From positions 17,418,227 to 17,482,226 of the forward strand of contig NC_065546.1 of assembly GCF_022605725.1 (NCBI RefSeq): 64,000 bases of DNA, read 5' to 3'. This document shows, one piece after another, positions 37,391 to 50,489 of the stretch. Both the position numbers and the translations under genes were made by a program. The notes beneath the pieces are model-generated. The model did no database searches, was not told the DNA's origin, and worked only from the letters and a program-made list of their open reading frames with translations. How positions within the stretch are numbered: position 1 is the first letter of the stretch; each line of letters starts with the position of its first letter. This DNA comes from Anthonomus grandis grandis (lineage: Eukaryota > Arthropoda > Insecta > Coleoptera > Curculionidae).

Positions 37391-39935
37391 TAAACATACT
37401 AACATAAAACTAAAGAACTATAAAACATACTAATTATTTTATAATTTAAATAAGAACCAATTATATCCATTATAATGCCCTGAGGATGATCTAATATAGG
37501 CCAAAACGTCAGCTATAATAAAATGTAATACCTGAGATTTTTGGGTCGCAAAAAACAGCAGTTTGTAATAAAAATATTGTATGTACATGCAGAATGATAT
37601 TCGGAGATTTTCTACCAGAATTTATGACAAGAAAGTTTCAGCGCAAAAATAATGTTTTCTATTACATAACTTCAAATTTTTGCTATAAGATGCACAAATA
37701 AATATAATGGTTTAAAGAAAAATTTAGAGTACTTTCCAATTATAAATGCTGAAATATTAATATTTGAAGTAGATATATTAATAAGTTCTACAGCAATCAT
37801 GCAGTAAAATTAAAACAAATAATAGTTCATAAGTGGAAATAAAAGTAGTAAAATTTAAACAGTCGGCAATTGTAGAAAATAAAGAACACTTTAAAGAACT
37901 TTAGAAGAAACAGACATTTCTCTTAAATATTCATCATCAAAAGTTTTTATCTTATTTTTGTTTTCAAAAATGATTTAAATAAACTTGAAAACTAAAACCA
38001 ATATAAGATAAAATTCCTAAACTGAAGCGTGTGTTTATTGACAAACGTTTTTGAAAGCCCATGTATGTTTCACACGATGGAAGAATGTTTTCTTCTGAAT
38101 AAGGAAAAAAATCATCGACTTATCTCAATAGTGAGTAGCCGCCAACTGCAGATATATTTAAGTATAACTTATTAAAGGCAGTAATATTAAGAGTGGTCGC
38201 GGCACTCATATGATTGGTGAATTTAAATAAAATTTTGTTTATTTTTCCTTAATGTTATTAATGTCATTGTCAGGTCAAGGTAAGCAAATTATTTCATTAA
38301 TAAGTTCGTTCTTAATAATTAATAATTAACTTAATAATTAATAATAATTTTAATTAAAAAATTACTATTTTGAACGTTTGCAGTCTATTATTGTAATAAA
38401 ACACTCCCGGTAGTTTGTTGTGGGCTTATTTGAAAGTAAAAAAGTTTTCCAAAAATATTTTCAAAAATCATAAAAGTCTCAAAACCCCTTTTTTGCTACA
38501 TATATATTAGTCAAAACCTATAATTGTAATATTTTATCATCTCATGTCATACCATAACATAAGATTATATTTACATTTAAATACCTTATATCTATCTATA
38601 TTACTTCATCAATTTTATTTTTATCATTTGCGTGGTGACAGCTACGTAAGTTAGTCTGTGTTTATATAAAATTCTCTTGATTTTAACGTCGTTCAAACAT
38701 TTTTTTACAACTATGCTTCAGTTTGTTTTAAACCCTGAATCAGTCAGTAATAGAAAATCTCGCACATTTTTTATCTTAGCATAAAATTAACATTTTTATA
38801 GAAGGTTTTAATTTTTATTAGTATCAGGTAAATATATGATTTTATAATAACCTAGATAAATATAAAGGCTGAATAACCCATCACCATAAATACAAAATAC
38901 CGGTTTGAGCTTATCAAATCAAGATGCATATTGGCTTGAGGCTTGACTAGACATTTTTAAACCTTCAATAAATAGCATATATAATCTTTGCCGTAATATT
39001 TTTGTAATATCAATTTAATAATAAAATTTAAATATTCGTAAGTTACGGTTTGTAGTAATATTGGGACAAAATTGAGATCCTTGTTACAAGATGGGTTTTA
39101 ATTTTTCTTCTAAATGTTTTTAGGAAAAGACTATAAAAGACATAATTTATGTTGTATTTTATACAAGAAGAAACATAAAATAGATAATAAACAAAACTTT
39201 TGATTTTTTTTACAAAAAGATATAAAATAAATGTATTTATAAAAGTAATTTTTGTTCTAGGTTTTAGAGACAGATATTTTATGGCATATTTTATCTCTTC
39301 CGGGCATTGAAACAAATTTATTACGTTCTGATAATTTTTCTTTTAATTTTTAATATCTTCGTAGAGTTAGAAATAATATTTCAAAGCTTTTAGGTCTTTG
39401 CTGAATTTGTTTTATTTTATTCCAGACATTATGCATAATTATCTTATATTTTCAAGGAGTTGCAAATATGTTTTACCTTTTCTAGGCAATTTCTAGAACT
39501 GCCTCTAGAAAGGTACATAGCTATTAATTATTGCTATTAGCAAGTAATTGAATCTTAAATTACTATGATTCGGTTTTTTATTTATTTGCCCAACAGAAAA
39601 ATCCAGTTACAGAGCAAAAAAGAATTCAACTTGACCATTGAATAAAAGATTGCAAATTAGAAAATCAACAAGTATAAACTATTTCATACAAGATATTTGG
39701 AGAGATAAGCATCCTTCTAAATTATGATTGACTAAACTGTTATAGTAAAACACCATTATTAAATCCCCTTTTTAAATAGACACAACACTTTTTAAGATAA
39801 AAACAATTTAGATTCAGAACTAGGTTTTATGAGACTCAAAACTTAGTTTACCATCGAAGGTAAGTCAGCTATACTTGCCGTACGATCAATAATTCAAGAC
39901 TAATAATTACAATTTAGCATTATGTGTTTTCATAT
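37391..39935. other. No gene seen
   Basis: AT-rich. The 39043-39315 minus-strand frame is lysine- and tyrosine-rich and unrecognised. Confidence 0.4.
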
Positions 39936-40240
39936 GTATATACCATGCGTTTACATTTAGAGGTCTTGAGTTCTGGTTTATTATTGTCATACCAACTGTG
40001 CAGAAGAAAAATTGTATTTTGTAGAACGGCATAATCATCCATGGTACCAATCCTGACATAAAGGTTTAAGTCGTCAGCAAATAGTAAGTTTGATCATTAA
40101 TAAAAAGCAAAAATAGTAGTGGTACTAGGTTCGTTCCTTGGAGGACAGCATATGACGCCATGTATAATTCTGACTTAATATCACTGTAGGATACAAATCG
40201 ATCCTTGATGTAAGATAAGATTTAAAAAGACATTAAGTTT
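39936..40240 (-). pseudogene. Fragment of non-LTR reverse transcriptase palm
   Basis: Minus strand from 40240: SYIKDRFVSYSDIKSE, then VLQGTNLVPLLFLLFIND (the GVPQGS-LGPLLF box with substitutions), then ADDLNLYVRIG in a neighbouring frame, LLHSWYDNNKPELKTSKCKRM. This is the central RT segment of a LINE. It is about 100 residues long and broken at the catalytic box by a frame change. Confidence 0.65.
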
Positions 40241-40599
40241 TAACAGGAAGCACGAAAAAATATTTTAACTATTATAAGACATTAAAGAAAGCAAAGTAAA
40301 AATCTTACTTTCTCAAAAAATATACAGATTAACAATTTCAAATGGCTCATAATTTTGAAACCGTAAAAGATTTAAAAAATGCTTACAACTTTTTATAGTA
40401 ACAAGGGTGAATCAAAGCAAATTTTTTAAGAGTTTTTAAGAATTTTTTCTTCCTAGCCTCCAGACGCACCTGCTTAAAAAAGTTAGTCGAGTAATGCCTT
40501 GTATAGAAGCCAAATGATCACAATATTTGTGATTTTCTTTACCTTTAATACATGGTATTTTATAAATTAAGATACCTTATAAGATAATTTTGACAGCCG

Positions 40600-42395
40600 T
40601 CTCTACACATCGTGCCTCGGAAAATATGGAAAACCTGTGGGATTCAAGTAAAAAATAAAAAATTAATATGGTACTTTTTTATAAAAAAAAAATCTATAGT
40701 CCCTCCCTACGAAGATATGGCCCGTTAAAGACGCTTTTCTCGTTTTTTTTTTAATAACTTTTAAAGTCCTTAGTATAATTTTACGTGATCAAGAATACTA
40801 AAGACCACTTAAAAGGGAGTCCTTAAAACACATTTACGTTGTTTATTTTACCAGAGGCGGACTAGGTTGTACATTATAAGATTTTGAAACAATAAATATG
40901 GATAGCTTGAACCTTAAATTAAATAAAAGGCACTTTTGTTTATTATCGATAAAATTAACCGTGTTCGAGAAAAAAAATTTGAGGAAACATTGTTTAATTT
41001 TAATTAAAAAGCACCATGATATGTATTTTTTTTTGCGATGCGACAGTTATTGAAACAACAGAGAAATTCCATTTTAAGTTGTTTTGTAAACGAAAATGTT
41101 TTTGCATCTTTTTATCGGCATTTTTGTTTTTCTAAACGCCCATTCTTGTAAAAGTTTCTGTGGTACATAATAAACAAATACCTATCTTTTAAAACTAGCC
41201 ATCTTTCACGTTGTTGATCGTTCATTTCGATAATAATTAACTGATTTTTGCATTTCTTGGTGAATTTAATTTGAATTAAGCCGAAATATGCAAATCACAT
41301 TTAGTATGCAGATATGCATCTTATATATGGTATTGCGTCTTGCAATGGATTGGAAGCAAAAAAGTTGTATAAAGAAAGATGTACTAATCGCACTATTTTA
41401 AATAAAAGACATTTCAATGAATTGACCAACGTCTAAGGTAAACTGATACCCGATTCCACTTATTAAGGTGATATAATTGACTTTTTATTTATTTATTTAT
41501 TTTAATTTTAGCAAATTTTGAGAAAGAAAGTACTGATGCTATTCAGAGAAGCATAGTACGTATGGTACGATTGGTGAAAAATATTTTAGATACTGTGGTT
41601 GATACTCCTTCAACGAGCACTCGAAAAATAGCCGATCAGCTTAATACACCAAAAATAATAATACATAAATTACTTCAAGAACGGCTGTTATACCCATATC
41701 ATCTACAAAAAGTGCATCAACTAACTCCTGAAGATTTTCTCGTAGAATACAGTTCGTGAACTCGGTATTAGATCAGCAGCGAACTAATCCAAACTTCATT
41801 CGCATTATTATTTTTACCGATAAAGCAGGCTTTACCAAAAATGGTATTGTGAATTTACATAACTCGCATGTATGGACTGATGAAAATCCTCATGCCGCTG
41901 TTATTTCTTATCATCAACATTAGTTCCAAAAACATGTATTTTATGCGTAATGGAGCTCCACCTCATGTCAGCGTTGCTGTAAGGAACCACCTGAATAACG
42001 TTTTTCCAAACCGTTGCATAGGTAGAAGATGATACATTGCCTGGCCTCCTTGGTCTTCTGATCTAACGCCATTGGATTTTGACCTATGAGATTACCTCAA
42101 AACCTTAATGTATTCAACTCTTGTCGATGCTCAGGAGGAACTTTTATAGAGAATCAGGATTCATTGTGAGGCGATAACGAACAATCCAGGGTTGTTGTGG
42201 CGAGTACAGCAATCCACGATTCGTCGTACCCGCGAGTGTATCAGACGTCACGGAGCCTATATTCAGCGGCGTCTTTAAGAGGCCATATCTTCGTAGGGAG
42301 GGCCTATAGGAATTTTTTTTATAGGAAAGTTCAATATTATTTTTTCATTTTCTATCTGAATTCGCGAGATTTCTCACATTTTCTGGTACACCCTG
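40600..42395 (+). mobile_element. DD41D-like mariner element with about 130-bp TIRs
   Basis: The right end (to 42395, reading CAGGGTGTACCAG from outside) pairs imperfectly with the left around 40600-40735; the best block is GAGGGACTATAG-type sequence next to CTACGAAGATATGGCC on both sides. Left end position is approximate. It encloses the transposase remnant at 41320-42281. Confidence 0.6.
41320..42281 (+). pseudogene. Mariner (DD41D-like) transposase remnant
   Basis: Reads in shifting frames: LEAKKLYKERCTNRTILNKR and HFNELTNV, a possible intron (GTAAAC to TTTTAG at 41516), then NILDTVVDTPSTSTRKIADQ, YPYHLQKVHQLTPEDF, PNFIRIIIFTDKAGF (first Asp box), HVWTDENPHA, NGAPPHVSVAVRNHL (second box, Asp changed to Asn) and WPPWSSDLTPLDF (third box). 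The spacing from the second to the third box is 41 residues, as in the element at 50.5 kb. Several frameshifts and stops. Confidence 0.75.
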
Positions 42396-43049
42396 TATGG
42401 TTTCAACACCCAATCGTTTTTTAACTAAGTTTTCTCTGGCCTTTATGTAAAAATTGACATTTAAAAATACTTTTATTTTTTTTATTTTTTAAGTTAAAAA
42501 TCCTACTTTTTGATTTTGAAGACCATTACGCCATGGCGGTAGGCATCTTCATATCTTGTTATGAAAATGTAAATACATTAATTATTATTCTTATAAGTTT
42601 TGTACTGATTTGTTCGTATTTTATAATTTAATTGAAATTGAAATTGATGACTTGTTTGAGAGTCCCATTTGATATTTAGGTAATATTAATTTAAATCCAT
42701 TTAGTTTAAATTTTCTAGAGTCTGTATATTTGCTTGTCTTATCTGTCAGTATTTTCTTGAAATTATTAGTCTCTATCGTTACAAACAATATAAAAAATAC
42801 TAACATTTCTAAATTGTTCCATGGGTCTTAGGGAGTTTATGTATCTTATCTTAAAAGGGATCGTGTTTTATGACCTTTTATTGAGTTTTGTTGTTCGGTC
42901 AGTCTTTACCTTAGAAAAAAATTAAACGACAGTCACCGCGAGTTAGATTAGAAATCAGGTAAAACGTTGTCAATAAACACGTTAGTTTCGTTTATTTCGA
43001 AATTTTACCCCATTTTAGTGGAGTAGTCAGGCCAAGATAGATACCGAGA
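42396..43049. other. Possible decayed 5' LTR of the gypsy element
   Basis: AT-rich, with AATAAACACGTTAG near 42974 followed by CCCATTTTAGTGGAGTAG at about 43010, which has the look of an LTR end plus primer-binding region. No matching 3' LTR was recognised. Confidence 0.25.
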
Positions 43050-46000
43050 TTTTAATGGAGCTGTTATTGAAGAAGTTTAAGAAGCAAAATAATAGGTACG
43101 ACAGTAAATAGAGAAAAAAATAAATAGATGCAGATAAGAAAGAGGAACACAATTAAATTCATTCTGAAGAAAAAAAATGAAGACCTGATTAGGACCATGA
43201 AAGATCTATTGAAAGAAAGTGAAGATCGAGGCCGAAAAGAAGAACACCTTATAAAGACCATAAAAGAACACCTACTGAATTTTTAAAGATAATCTTAAAA
43301 AAGAGCAGGACAAACTATAGACAGAAAATAAGAAGAACATGATTTACAACTTTAGTGGAGTTGAAGGAGAATTAGGGCAAGCATAAAAAATATCCAAGAA
43401 CTAGAGATGAGAGTACAGCGGGCCTTTCTTTATCGCGATCCTAGAATGCAAACAATGATGAAAGTAAAGCCATCAAAATTCGATGGCAAAGCATAGAGTA
43501 CCTACTTGAATCAGTTCGATAACGAAGAAAGGGCAATTAAACTTAAGCTATCAGCTCAATTATGACGTACTGGTGCGTACCATAGAGATGAAATACGGTG
43601 AAGACCATCTACAACAGGTGTACCAGGTCCAATTGAAATCTAGGAGACAAGAATCCGAGGTCTCCAACATTTGAAGCCGATGTTGCTCAATTAGTAAATC
43701 TAGCTTATCCTTCAGCCCCAACAGTTTCGGGAACAAATTTCTATAAATTGTTTTATTGACGGGTTCGAGATCCAGATACTACCTATGCTCTAAAAATGGC
43801 TTACCATAAAAGTATTTCGGAACCTTGGGCCAAGGACTAGAGTATGAGGCAGCTTTTCAAACAACTAGAAGGTAGACACGGTTTGATCCATTTTTAGCTA
43901 GAAAATCTAAGTGACGATTCCGCTGTTGGAATTATAATGTAAAGAGACACCTTAAACGACAATGCTCCAAGCCTTTAACAGACTGGGTGCTACCAAGCCG
44001 CACGTATGAAAATAAACCGGCTGCCATATTCTGAAGAGAGCTTGGTAGTATTGGGAAAAACTTGCGAATATGAATATGACATGGTGGTGGATATAGAATC
44101 AAGTCATACCGTCGTGAAGCCGATCATAGTAGAGAATTTCAGCACCACCAAATTTATTCCTGGAGTCAACAGATGGAAAAGGATCTCGATTCTTGGACTG
44201 CATGAAGCTAAATTCACCATTACTAGTGGCACCACCTACATACATGAAGATAAAGGAAATACAAGAGTCATAAGGTTATCTAAGGATATTAAAATACCAG
44301 CACATTCAGAAGTGGTAATTGTTGCCACAACTGGAGGAAAAAGGGGAGAAACTATTCTGATTGAGCCCACGAAGAGCTGTAAACTAAAATACTAATTTGG
44401 TGCAGCAAGTACCTTGAAGAATTCCTATAGCTAAACAAGATGCAATTTCATTAGTGCTTTAAGAAATGAGGACACAAGGAGTGATAAAACGGTCAGAGTT
44501 CTTGGACACTTACAATTGTACTAATAAAAGTAAAAGATGGATCTACAAAATCCGGTAGATATGGTATGGACTGTCGGCGAGTGAATGATATTACCAAGAA
44601 AGGCACTTATCCCCTCCCAAGAATTGATGACATCCTGAATACGCTATCAGATTCACAATGGTTCTCAACGCTCGATCTGAAAATTAGATATTGACAGGTA
44701 AAAATTCACATAGAATATAAGAACAAGACCACATTCTCGACAGGGATAAGACTTTGGCAGTTGTAATGCTCCAGCCACCTTTGAAAGGCTTATAGAAACT
44801 GTGTCACGTGAAATAACTTGGGAATCATGCCTAGTTTATCTGGATGATATCATCATACTCTAAGAATCAAAGATTTAAAGATCATTTAACGAATATTCAT
44901 TTGTTAAGCTCCGAGAAGCCAACTTGAAATCAAGTCCTAAAAACTGATGCTTAGTTCAAAAAGAAATTCGATATGTCGATCTTGTTATATCGAAAATGAT
45001 GTCAAGACTGATCCAGATAAAGTCGAAACAAACAAAAAGTTATAACCAAGAATATTTCATTGGGCCATGCTTCCCTGAATTGGCTGTTTCAGTTAAAAGT
45101 CCTGAAGGACAACTTCAACGATTACAAGAGTTTTACTTTACAACACAACATAAAAAATGCAAATAGGCTTTATCTAGAAGACATTCCATTAGAACATATC
45201 AACTTCTTACGTCTTAAAAAGGTATTAAAACAAAAACCAGATATATTTTCTTGTCATCGTGTTGGCATTAACAATCCAGAAGAGTAGAATGCAGCTAGTT
45301 CAATCCAGGATCAGTGTGATGACTCAGTATTTGGCCTTATTTAAGAACTGAAGTTGCGAGAAATTTCAAAGGACAAATAAAAGGATATTTCTGACAATTT
45401 TCCAAAACTAAAAGCTTACTGGTCTGTAAATGGAATTCGTTGGTTATACAAAATGGACTGTTAAAGAGAGTCTGGGAGAGAGTAGATGGAAAAGAAAAGA
45501 CATATGATAGTTCTTCCTCGAAAACGGATTCCAGAAGTTATTGAAGCTGTTCATAGCGGTGTTGGCGGAGGACAAGTTAGCAAGACTTTGGTAAAAGCAA
45601 TGTTCGTCAAGCAACGGCCCTAAAACACGAACCAGAAGAAAAATGGCACAGTGTCTTGTTGGTACACCCTTTAAACGAATTGCCATAGATATAACAGGGC
45701 CTTTTATGCTAGTAGCTTCGGATATCGATATATTCTTGTGGCTATGGATTAATTCAGTAAGTGGCTCGAGGTTTTTCCAATTCGATACCAAGAAGCGACC
45801 ACAGTAGCTAAAGTACTGTTGCAGAACTGGATACGTCAATTTGGTGTCCCCAAAGATACATTCAGAAACTTTGAGTCTCGAATATTCCAATAAGTATGCC
45901 AGTTGCAGGAAATTAATAAGACCCACACACACCTCCCGCATCGCCACTTAGAGTCCGATTTGATCGTTGAAAAACTTGATGGCATATTTAAAACGTATTT

Positions 46001-46145
46001 GACAACAAAGTATTTGACAAGTATTTGACAGTAAATCAACTTGGATACCTGCATACAACCATTCCTAATCGATTATTGTCCTTCCATGAGTTAACTGGAA
46101 AAATTCCCGCAAAAGTCTTCGGTGATGAGCTTCATTTTTACCTTT
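43050..46145 (+). pseudogene. Ty3/gypsy LTR retrotransposon, gag-pol remnant
   Basis: gag: FDGKA and STYLNQFDNEERAIKL (43480), MKYGEDHLQQVYQVQLKSRR, ADVAQLVNLAYPSAPTVS. Next the protease-side frame 44006-44395. RT: DCRRVNDITKKGTYPLPRID (44570), WFSTLDLKIRY, CLVYLDDIIIL with the YLDD box intact at 44837-44848, TDPDKVE. Integrase: LPRKRIPEVIEAVHSGVGGG (45510), RIAIDITGPF, YILVAMD-STK-like sequence, NWIRQFGVPKD, DKTRTTP-like HTHLPHR; the last piece is FHELTGKIPAKVFG (46090). No env-like frame was seen. Stops and frameshifts are numerous and parts of RNase H are missing. A three-fold agTATTTGACA repeat lies at 45991-46033. Confidence 0.8.
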
Positions 46146-48579
46146 GGATTTATTTAGGGTTCTGCTTACGTTTAGTTTTCTATTTTCACCTATATTGTTT
46201 GTTGTTGTTTTGTATTGTTCGTTTGAAGGCCCATTTTACTAATTTAAGTTATCTACGTTATAATATTGTAAATGCCTGTAGTGAACATTTTCTACAATTT
46301 TTAACAGAACCTGAATAAAAATAATACTATTCACATGCCTCATTTTTCTGTGTAATTATATACACGCTGCACTGTTGAATCTTGTTAGCGCTGTTAGTAT
46401 TTTTTCCACTAATTATGGCTGTTTACACTACTGCCGAAAAAGTTTCTTGTTTTTAAAATTTTTCATGATTTTATAGAGGTAGTATTCGGCAGTACATGGT
46501 AGGGATTTGTTTTCAAATCGCCTTTAAGCACCTCTCAATGCATAATGATCGATACGATATCTGTATATTATTACGTGATATGGTTTGATCTATTGCTTAA
46601 AACTAAAACATATTCCAATTGAAGTAAATTGGAGGCTTATACCATATAATACCTAAAATGTTTTAAAACAAAATAAAAAATACCTACCTCTTAAGCTAAC
46701 CTCCACTTTCAGGAGTTGATATGTACACACATGTGGGATGGCGGCTACAGACACCGCAAAGAGTCAAAAAGTTTGACATGTAAACAAAAATAGTACAAGA
46801 AAAATTGTAACAGACAGATTAATGGAAACACTTACCTTGACTAACAGAACCGAAACAGAGAATAACGAAATATATAAAAGATGGCTGCCGATCCAGAAGT
46901 AAATTTTACTGAATTGTCAAATTTAGGTTGCAAAAAAGCAGGCATTAATTTCTTTGTTATAAAGTTCACTAACACCTATTATTAAAATAGTACATTAAAG
47001 ATACATAAATATTTTAATATTTTGGGATTGGTTTGATGCGCCAAACTGATATATTTGTAAGATTTTATAAATACGCATATAGTATTCTGTACTACTATTG
47101 TTGCATTATAACAGGATTAGTACACTGACTTGAGTTGATTAAGAGTTGCAAATGAATATTGCAATATTTAACGTGCTAGCTGGGATGGTATTGGTATTTA
47201 TTTTATTTTAACATTATTTAAAATTACGAGACAGTTTTACCACTAACCAAAACTCTTTATTTAAAAAACTCTTATGTTAGCATCTTCGGGAAGAGAATAA
47301 AAACTGGTATTTTTTTATATTTTTAGGACCTATGACCTATTGGGATGAAGGAGACGCTATTTATCTTTAGAATGATTAACTAATAGGATAAGAATATACA
47401 GTATTAATAGACATTTTAATACTTAGCATACATACAATAGCAATTGTACTATATTTTAATGCTTTACGCTTTAAAATAAATTTAAAAAAATATATTTAAT
47501 TCTATTCGGATTCCTTAGAAAATTCGTCAACGACTTTCTTAATAAAATCCCCCTTAAATTAAAAAAATATACTTCACGCTAAAAGTTTGTTTGTTCAAAA
47601 AAAAACAGATTTTTTCAAGAAAAGATGAGTAGTATTTAAAAGTAGAACCTTTGAAAAGATTATCCTGAAAAAATTACATATATCTTATTTTTTACTTTTT
47701 TCAAAATCCTGATAGAGACTGGATTTCAGAATTAGACTCTAATAATACACTTGAAATATCTGTGAAAATTTTGTCACAAATCACTATTTTGTTTTATAAA
47801 AATAAATATATACTGTTTTGAATTTAGTTCATTGATCGAATCACTGTGTGATGTCACAACTTTAAACTAGTATATGTGCACCTTTAGATACCACATAATT
47901 TTTATCAAATTTAAAACTCGTTTGGGCTTTATAGGCTTATCTGCTTAAGTCTGTTAGTCGCTCTCTACTTCTTCCTGCACGAAGCCACCGTAAAAGTTAT
48001 ATTTAGAAATAGCAGTTAATTAACCCTCGTTTTGTTTTATTATATTGTTTTTGGTGTCATACGTTATGTGATATGTGTTATAATTAGGGGCTTTGTAGTA
48101 TATCTGGTAAGTTCTTTCTAGAACATAAACTGCTTCATTATTGAATGAATATTGATAAGCAATTAGATGCCGGTGTCCGGGTTATTATTTCCGACTGAAT
48201 AAAATAATGTATGTATATTTATTATTCAAAAATAATGTTATCATTTAATAATTATGAGGTTAAATGATTACTAGTTCAAGCTTTCTATTTAAGTTTTAAT
48301 ATAATTACAAAACGAAACTTTGCTGGGTGTTAATTTTAAAAATAAACTAATTAAGGGTTGGAGATAGGAAAAACCTAATGCATTTAAAACTAGTACCGTT
48401 CTGCCAAAGATATATTAGTTTTATTATTCCTCAATCGAATATTTTACTTCTCTCTCATTCAACCGGATTCTGAATTGTGGAATACCATTTCAACTTAGAA
48501 TAGATAAGTTAGTAGAAATAGTATATAGTAGAAACTCAATATTAGGTAAATAATATTTTCATATACCTATAAACGAACT
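46146..48579. other. No gene seen
   Basis: AT-rich throughout; no open frame over about 60 codons and no repeat structure recognised by eye. Confidence 0.5.
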
Positions 48580-49110
48580 TATACAGGTTGGCCAATTGAA
48601 AACAGTCTAGCAAGATTTGAGGCCCTTATTTAAAAAAAAATTAAAATTGCTCGGACCTGTCGATTTTTTATTTTAGGACCAACTTACAATAATATTTTAA
48701 TATCAACCCCTTGGCGGAGGTTGTAACCACCCTTAAAATCTTAAATGGGAGTGGGAGTCAAGTGATTATTTTAAAGGTCTATTTATTCTAGTTACAACTG
48801 CCAAGTTTTAAATTGCTAACTTGAGTTTTCGCAGTATGACAGCTTGTCAAAGATTTTGAAGCAATACTATTGTTTAATACTTTTAGCGCTAGTTTTTAAA
48901 GGCTCTTGATTTATAAAACAAAAACACTCGCACCAGTCGATTTTTAATTTTAGAAAAACGATTTTTTGTTTACATTCTTAACCCCACAACTTCAACCCCT
49001 TAGCAGGGGTGACATTGAGCCTTATTTTTTAGATGAGAAGGGGTGTGTTTTGATACATCTTTGAAAGAGCATTAATTTTTTTTAAATAGCGCTTTGTTTT
49101 TTAAATTTGA
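48580..49110. repeat. Two related direct copies of a TE-like block
   Basis: About 48645-48780 (CGGACC-GTCGATTTTT, CAACCCCTTGGCGGAGG) is echoed at about 48930-49075 (CGCACCAGTCGATTTTT, CAACCCCTTAGCAGGGG), period near 290 bp, moderate identity. The block starts TACAGGTTGGCCAA, like a transposon end. Probably a non-autonomous element with internal duplication. Confidence 0.45.
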
Positions 49111-49209
49111 CCTGCTGGTTCCAGATAAATCTGATTTAACTTTATTGATTAGTACTTATGCATTATCCTATAAAATATTAAAGTTACCTTTAAAATAAAC
49201 TTCACCCCC

Positions 49210-49247
49210 ATTATAGGCTTACTTAATACATTAAGTAAGCCTATAAT
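49210..49247. repeat. Perfect 18-bp palindrome, 2-bp spacer
   Basis: ATTATAGGCTTACTTAAT at 49210-49227 is followed by AC and its exact reverse complement to 49247. Confidence 0.95.
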
Positions 49248-49644
49248 TCAGAAATATTTTTTATTTCTTTAAAATCCATTAAATCTTACAAGAATAAGAA
49301 ATCAGAATTAACAGATATTAATTTGAACCAATAAAATAAAAACACAAATCGTATCTATATATATAGGGAAAGTCGGGAGGAATGCACTAAACTCCAGGTG
49401 AATATTGTACACGTGAAAATATTTTAAAAAGCTTGTATGTTCTTATCTGATTTTTAATTTGTTTTTACATTATAGCGTAATTAAAATGTTTTAAACAGTT
49501 TATCTCTTCTTATCACAAATGCTGTAGTTACCGATTATTGTTCTGACATGTGTTAGTGTCAGTGTAATTGACGCATTTTTTTTTCGAGTGTGTATGATTA
49601 AAATCGTATAAAATGCCACACATTTTTTCAAATTTAAAAATATG

Positions 49645-50489
49645 CAAATATGGTTTTTGTTTATGGCTTTTGTAATGAAAGTGCTACAGCTACCGTCGAC
49701 GATTTCCACATGAGAAAAATCTGGACAAAAACGTATTTATCAGAGTTTTTAACAAACTTTGCGAGACCGGAACTCTGTCTAGTAGTAACATAACATCTAA
49801 GCAAACCGTTCGACAAGGTTTAGAAAAAGTAGAAAATATTCTAAATTCGGTAGAAGATGATCCAATGACCAGCTCGTGAAGAATTGATACTCAATTGGTC
49901 ATTCCACAGAAATGAGTAATCAACACGCTCCATAAGCAAATCCTATATCCATATCATGTACAGCGCCTATAACCGGAAGGTTGTGTTAGAAGTATGAAAT
50001 TTTGTGGTTGGATAAATAATAATCGTCCTGTTGTATCGCGCATATTTTTTATTGAAGAAGCAATATTCACCCGTGATGGCATTAATAATAGTCATAACTC
50101 TATATGGTCACACTAAAATCCACATGCCAATCCAATAGTCGAAACTAATTTTCAGCACAAGTTTTCGATTAACGTATGAAACACGTTTATCACACACATT
50201 AGAAAATCATCTCACAGGAGGGAATTACTTTTTTTGCAAAATTACTTAATAGCATTATAGAGGAAGTTCAGAGAAATTAATTTTCATGTTCAGAGAACAT
50301 CTAAATCCAAATGTATTATCTGTACGACCAATTGTTTTAATTGTGCGAACAATATAGTTACAAGCTATTGATATGATACACTGGTGTATGAACATATGCG
50401 ACGCCGCCGAAGTTGTAGATTCTACCAATAATAGGAATATTATGGCAAAGATTGGATTGAAGGAATATTATGGCAGTACTAGGTATATA
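49645..50489 (+). pseudogene. Mariner transposase remnant
   Basis: Frames change often: VYGFCNESATATVDDF (49655), NKLCETGTLSSSNIT, QGLEKVENILNSVEDDPMTS (49820), LYPYHVQRL, CVRSMKFCGWI, SRIFFIEEAIFTRDGI (first box, Asp changed to Glu-like sequence), NSHNSIWSH, NFQHKFSIN. Same lineage as the mariner at 41 kb. After about 50165 only AT-rich remains and MREHLNP-like scraps are left. It ends where the TIR element at 50490 inserted. Confidence 0.65.

Noticed and set aside
45444..46054. Minus-strand 167- and 72-codon frames
   Set aside because: Antisense of the gypsy integrase, which shows DITGPF and other motifs on the plus strand.
43050..46145. Endogenous retrovirus with env
   Set aside because: Only gag, pol and integrase traces were seen and no envelope-like frame follows, so Ty3/gypsy retrotransposon is the simpler call.
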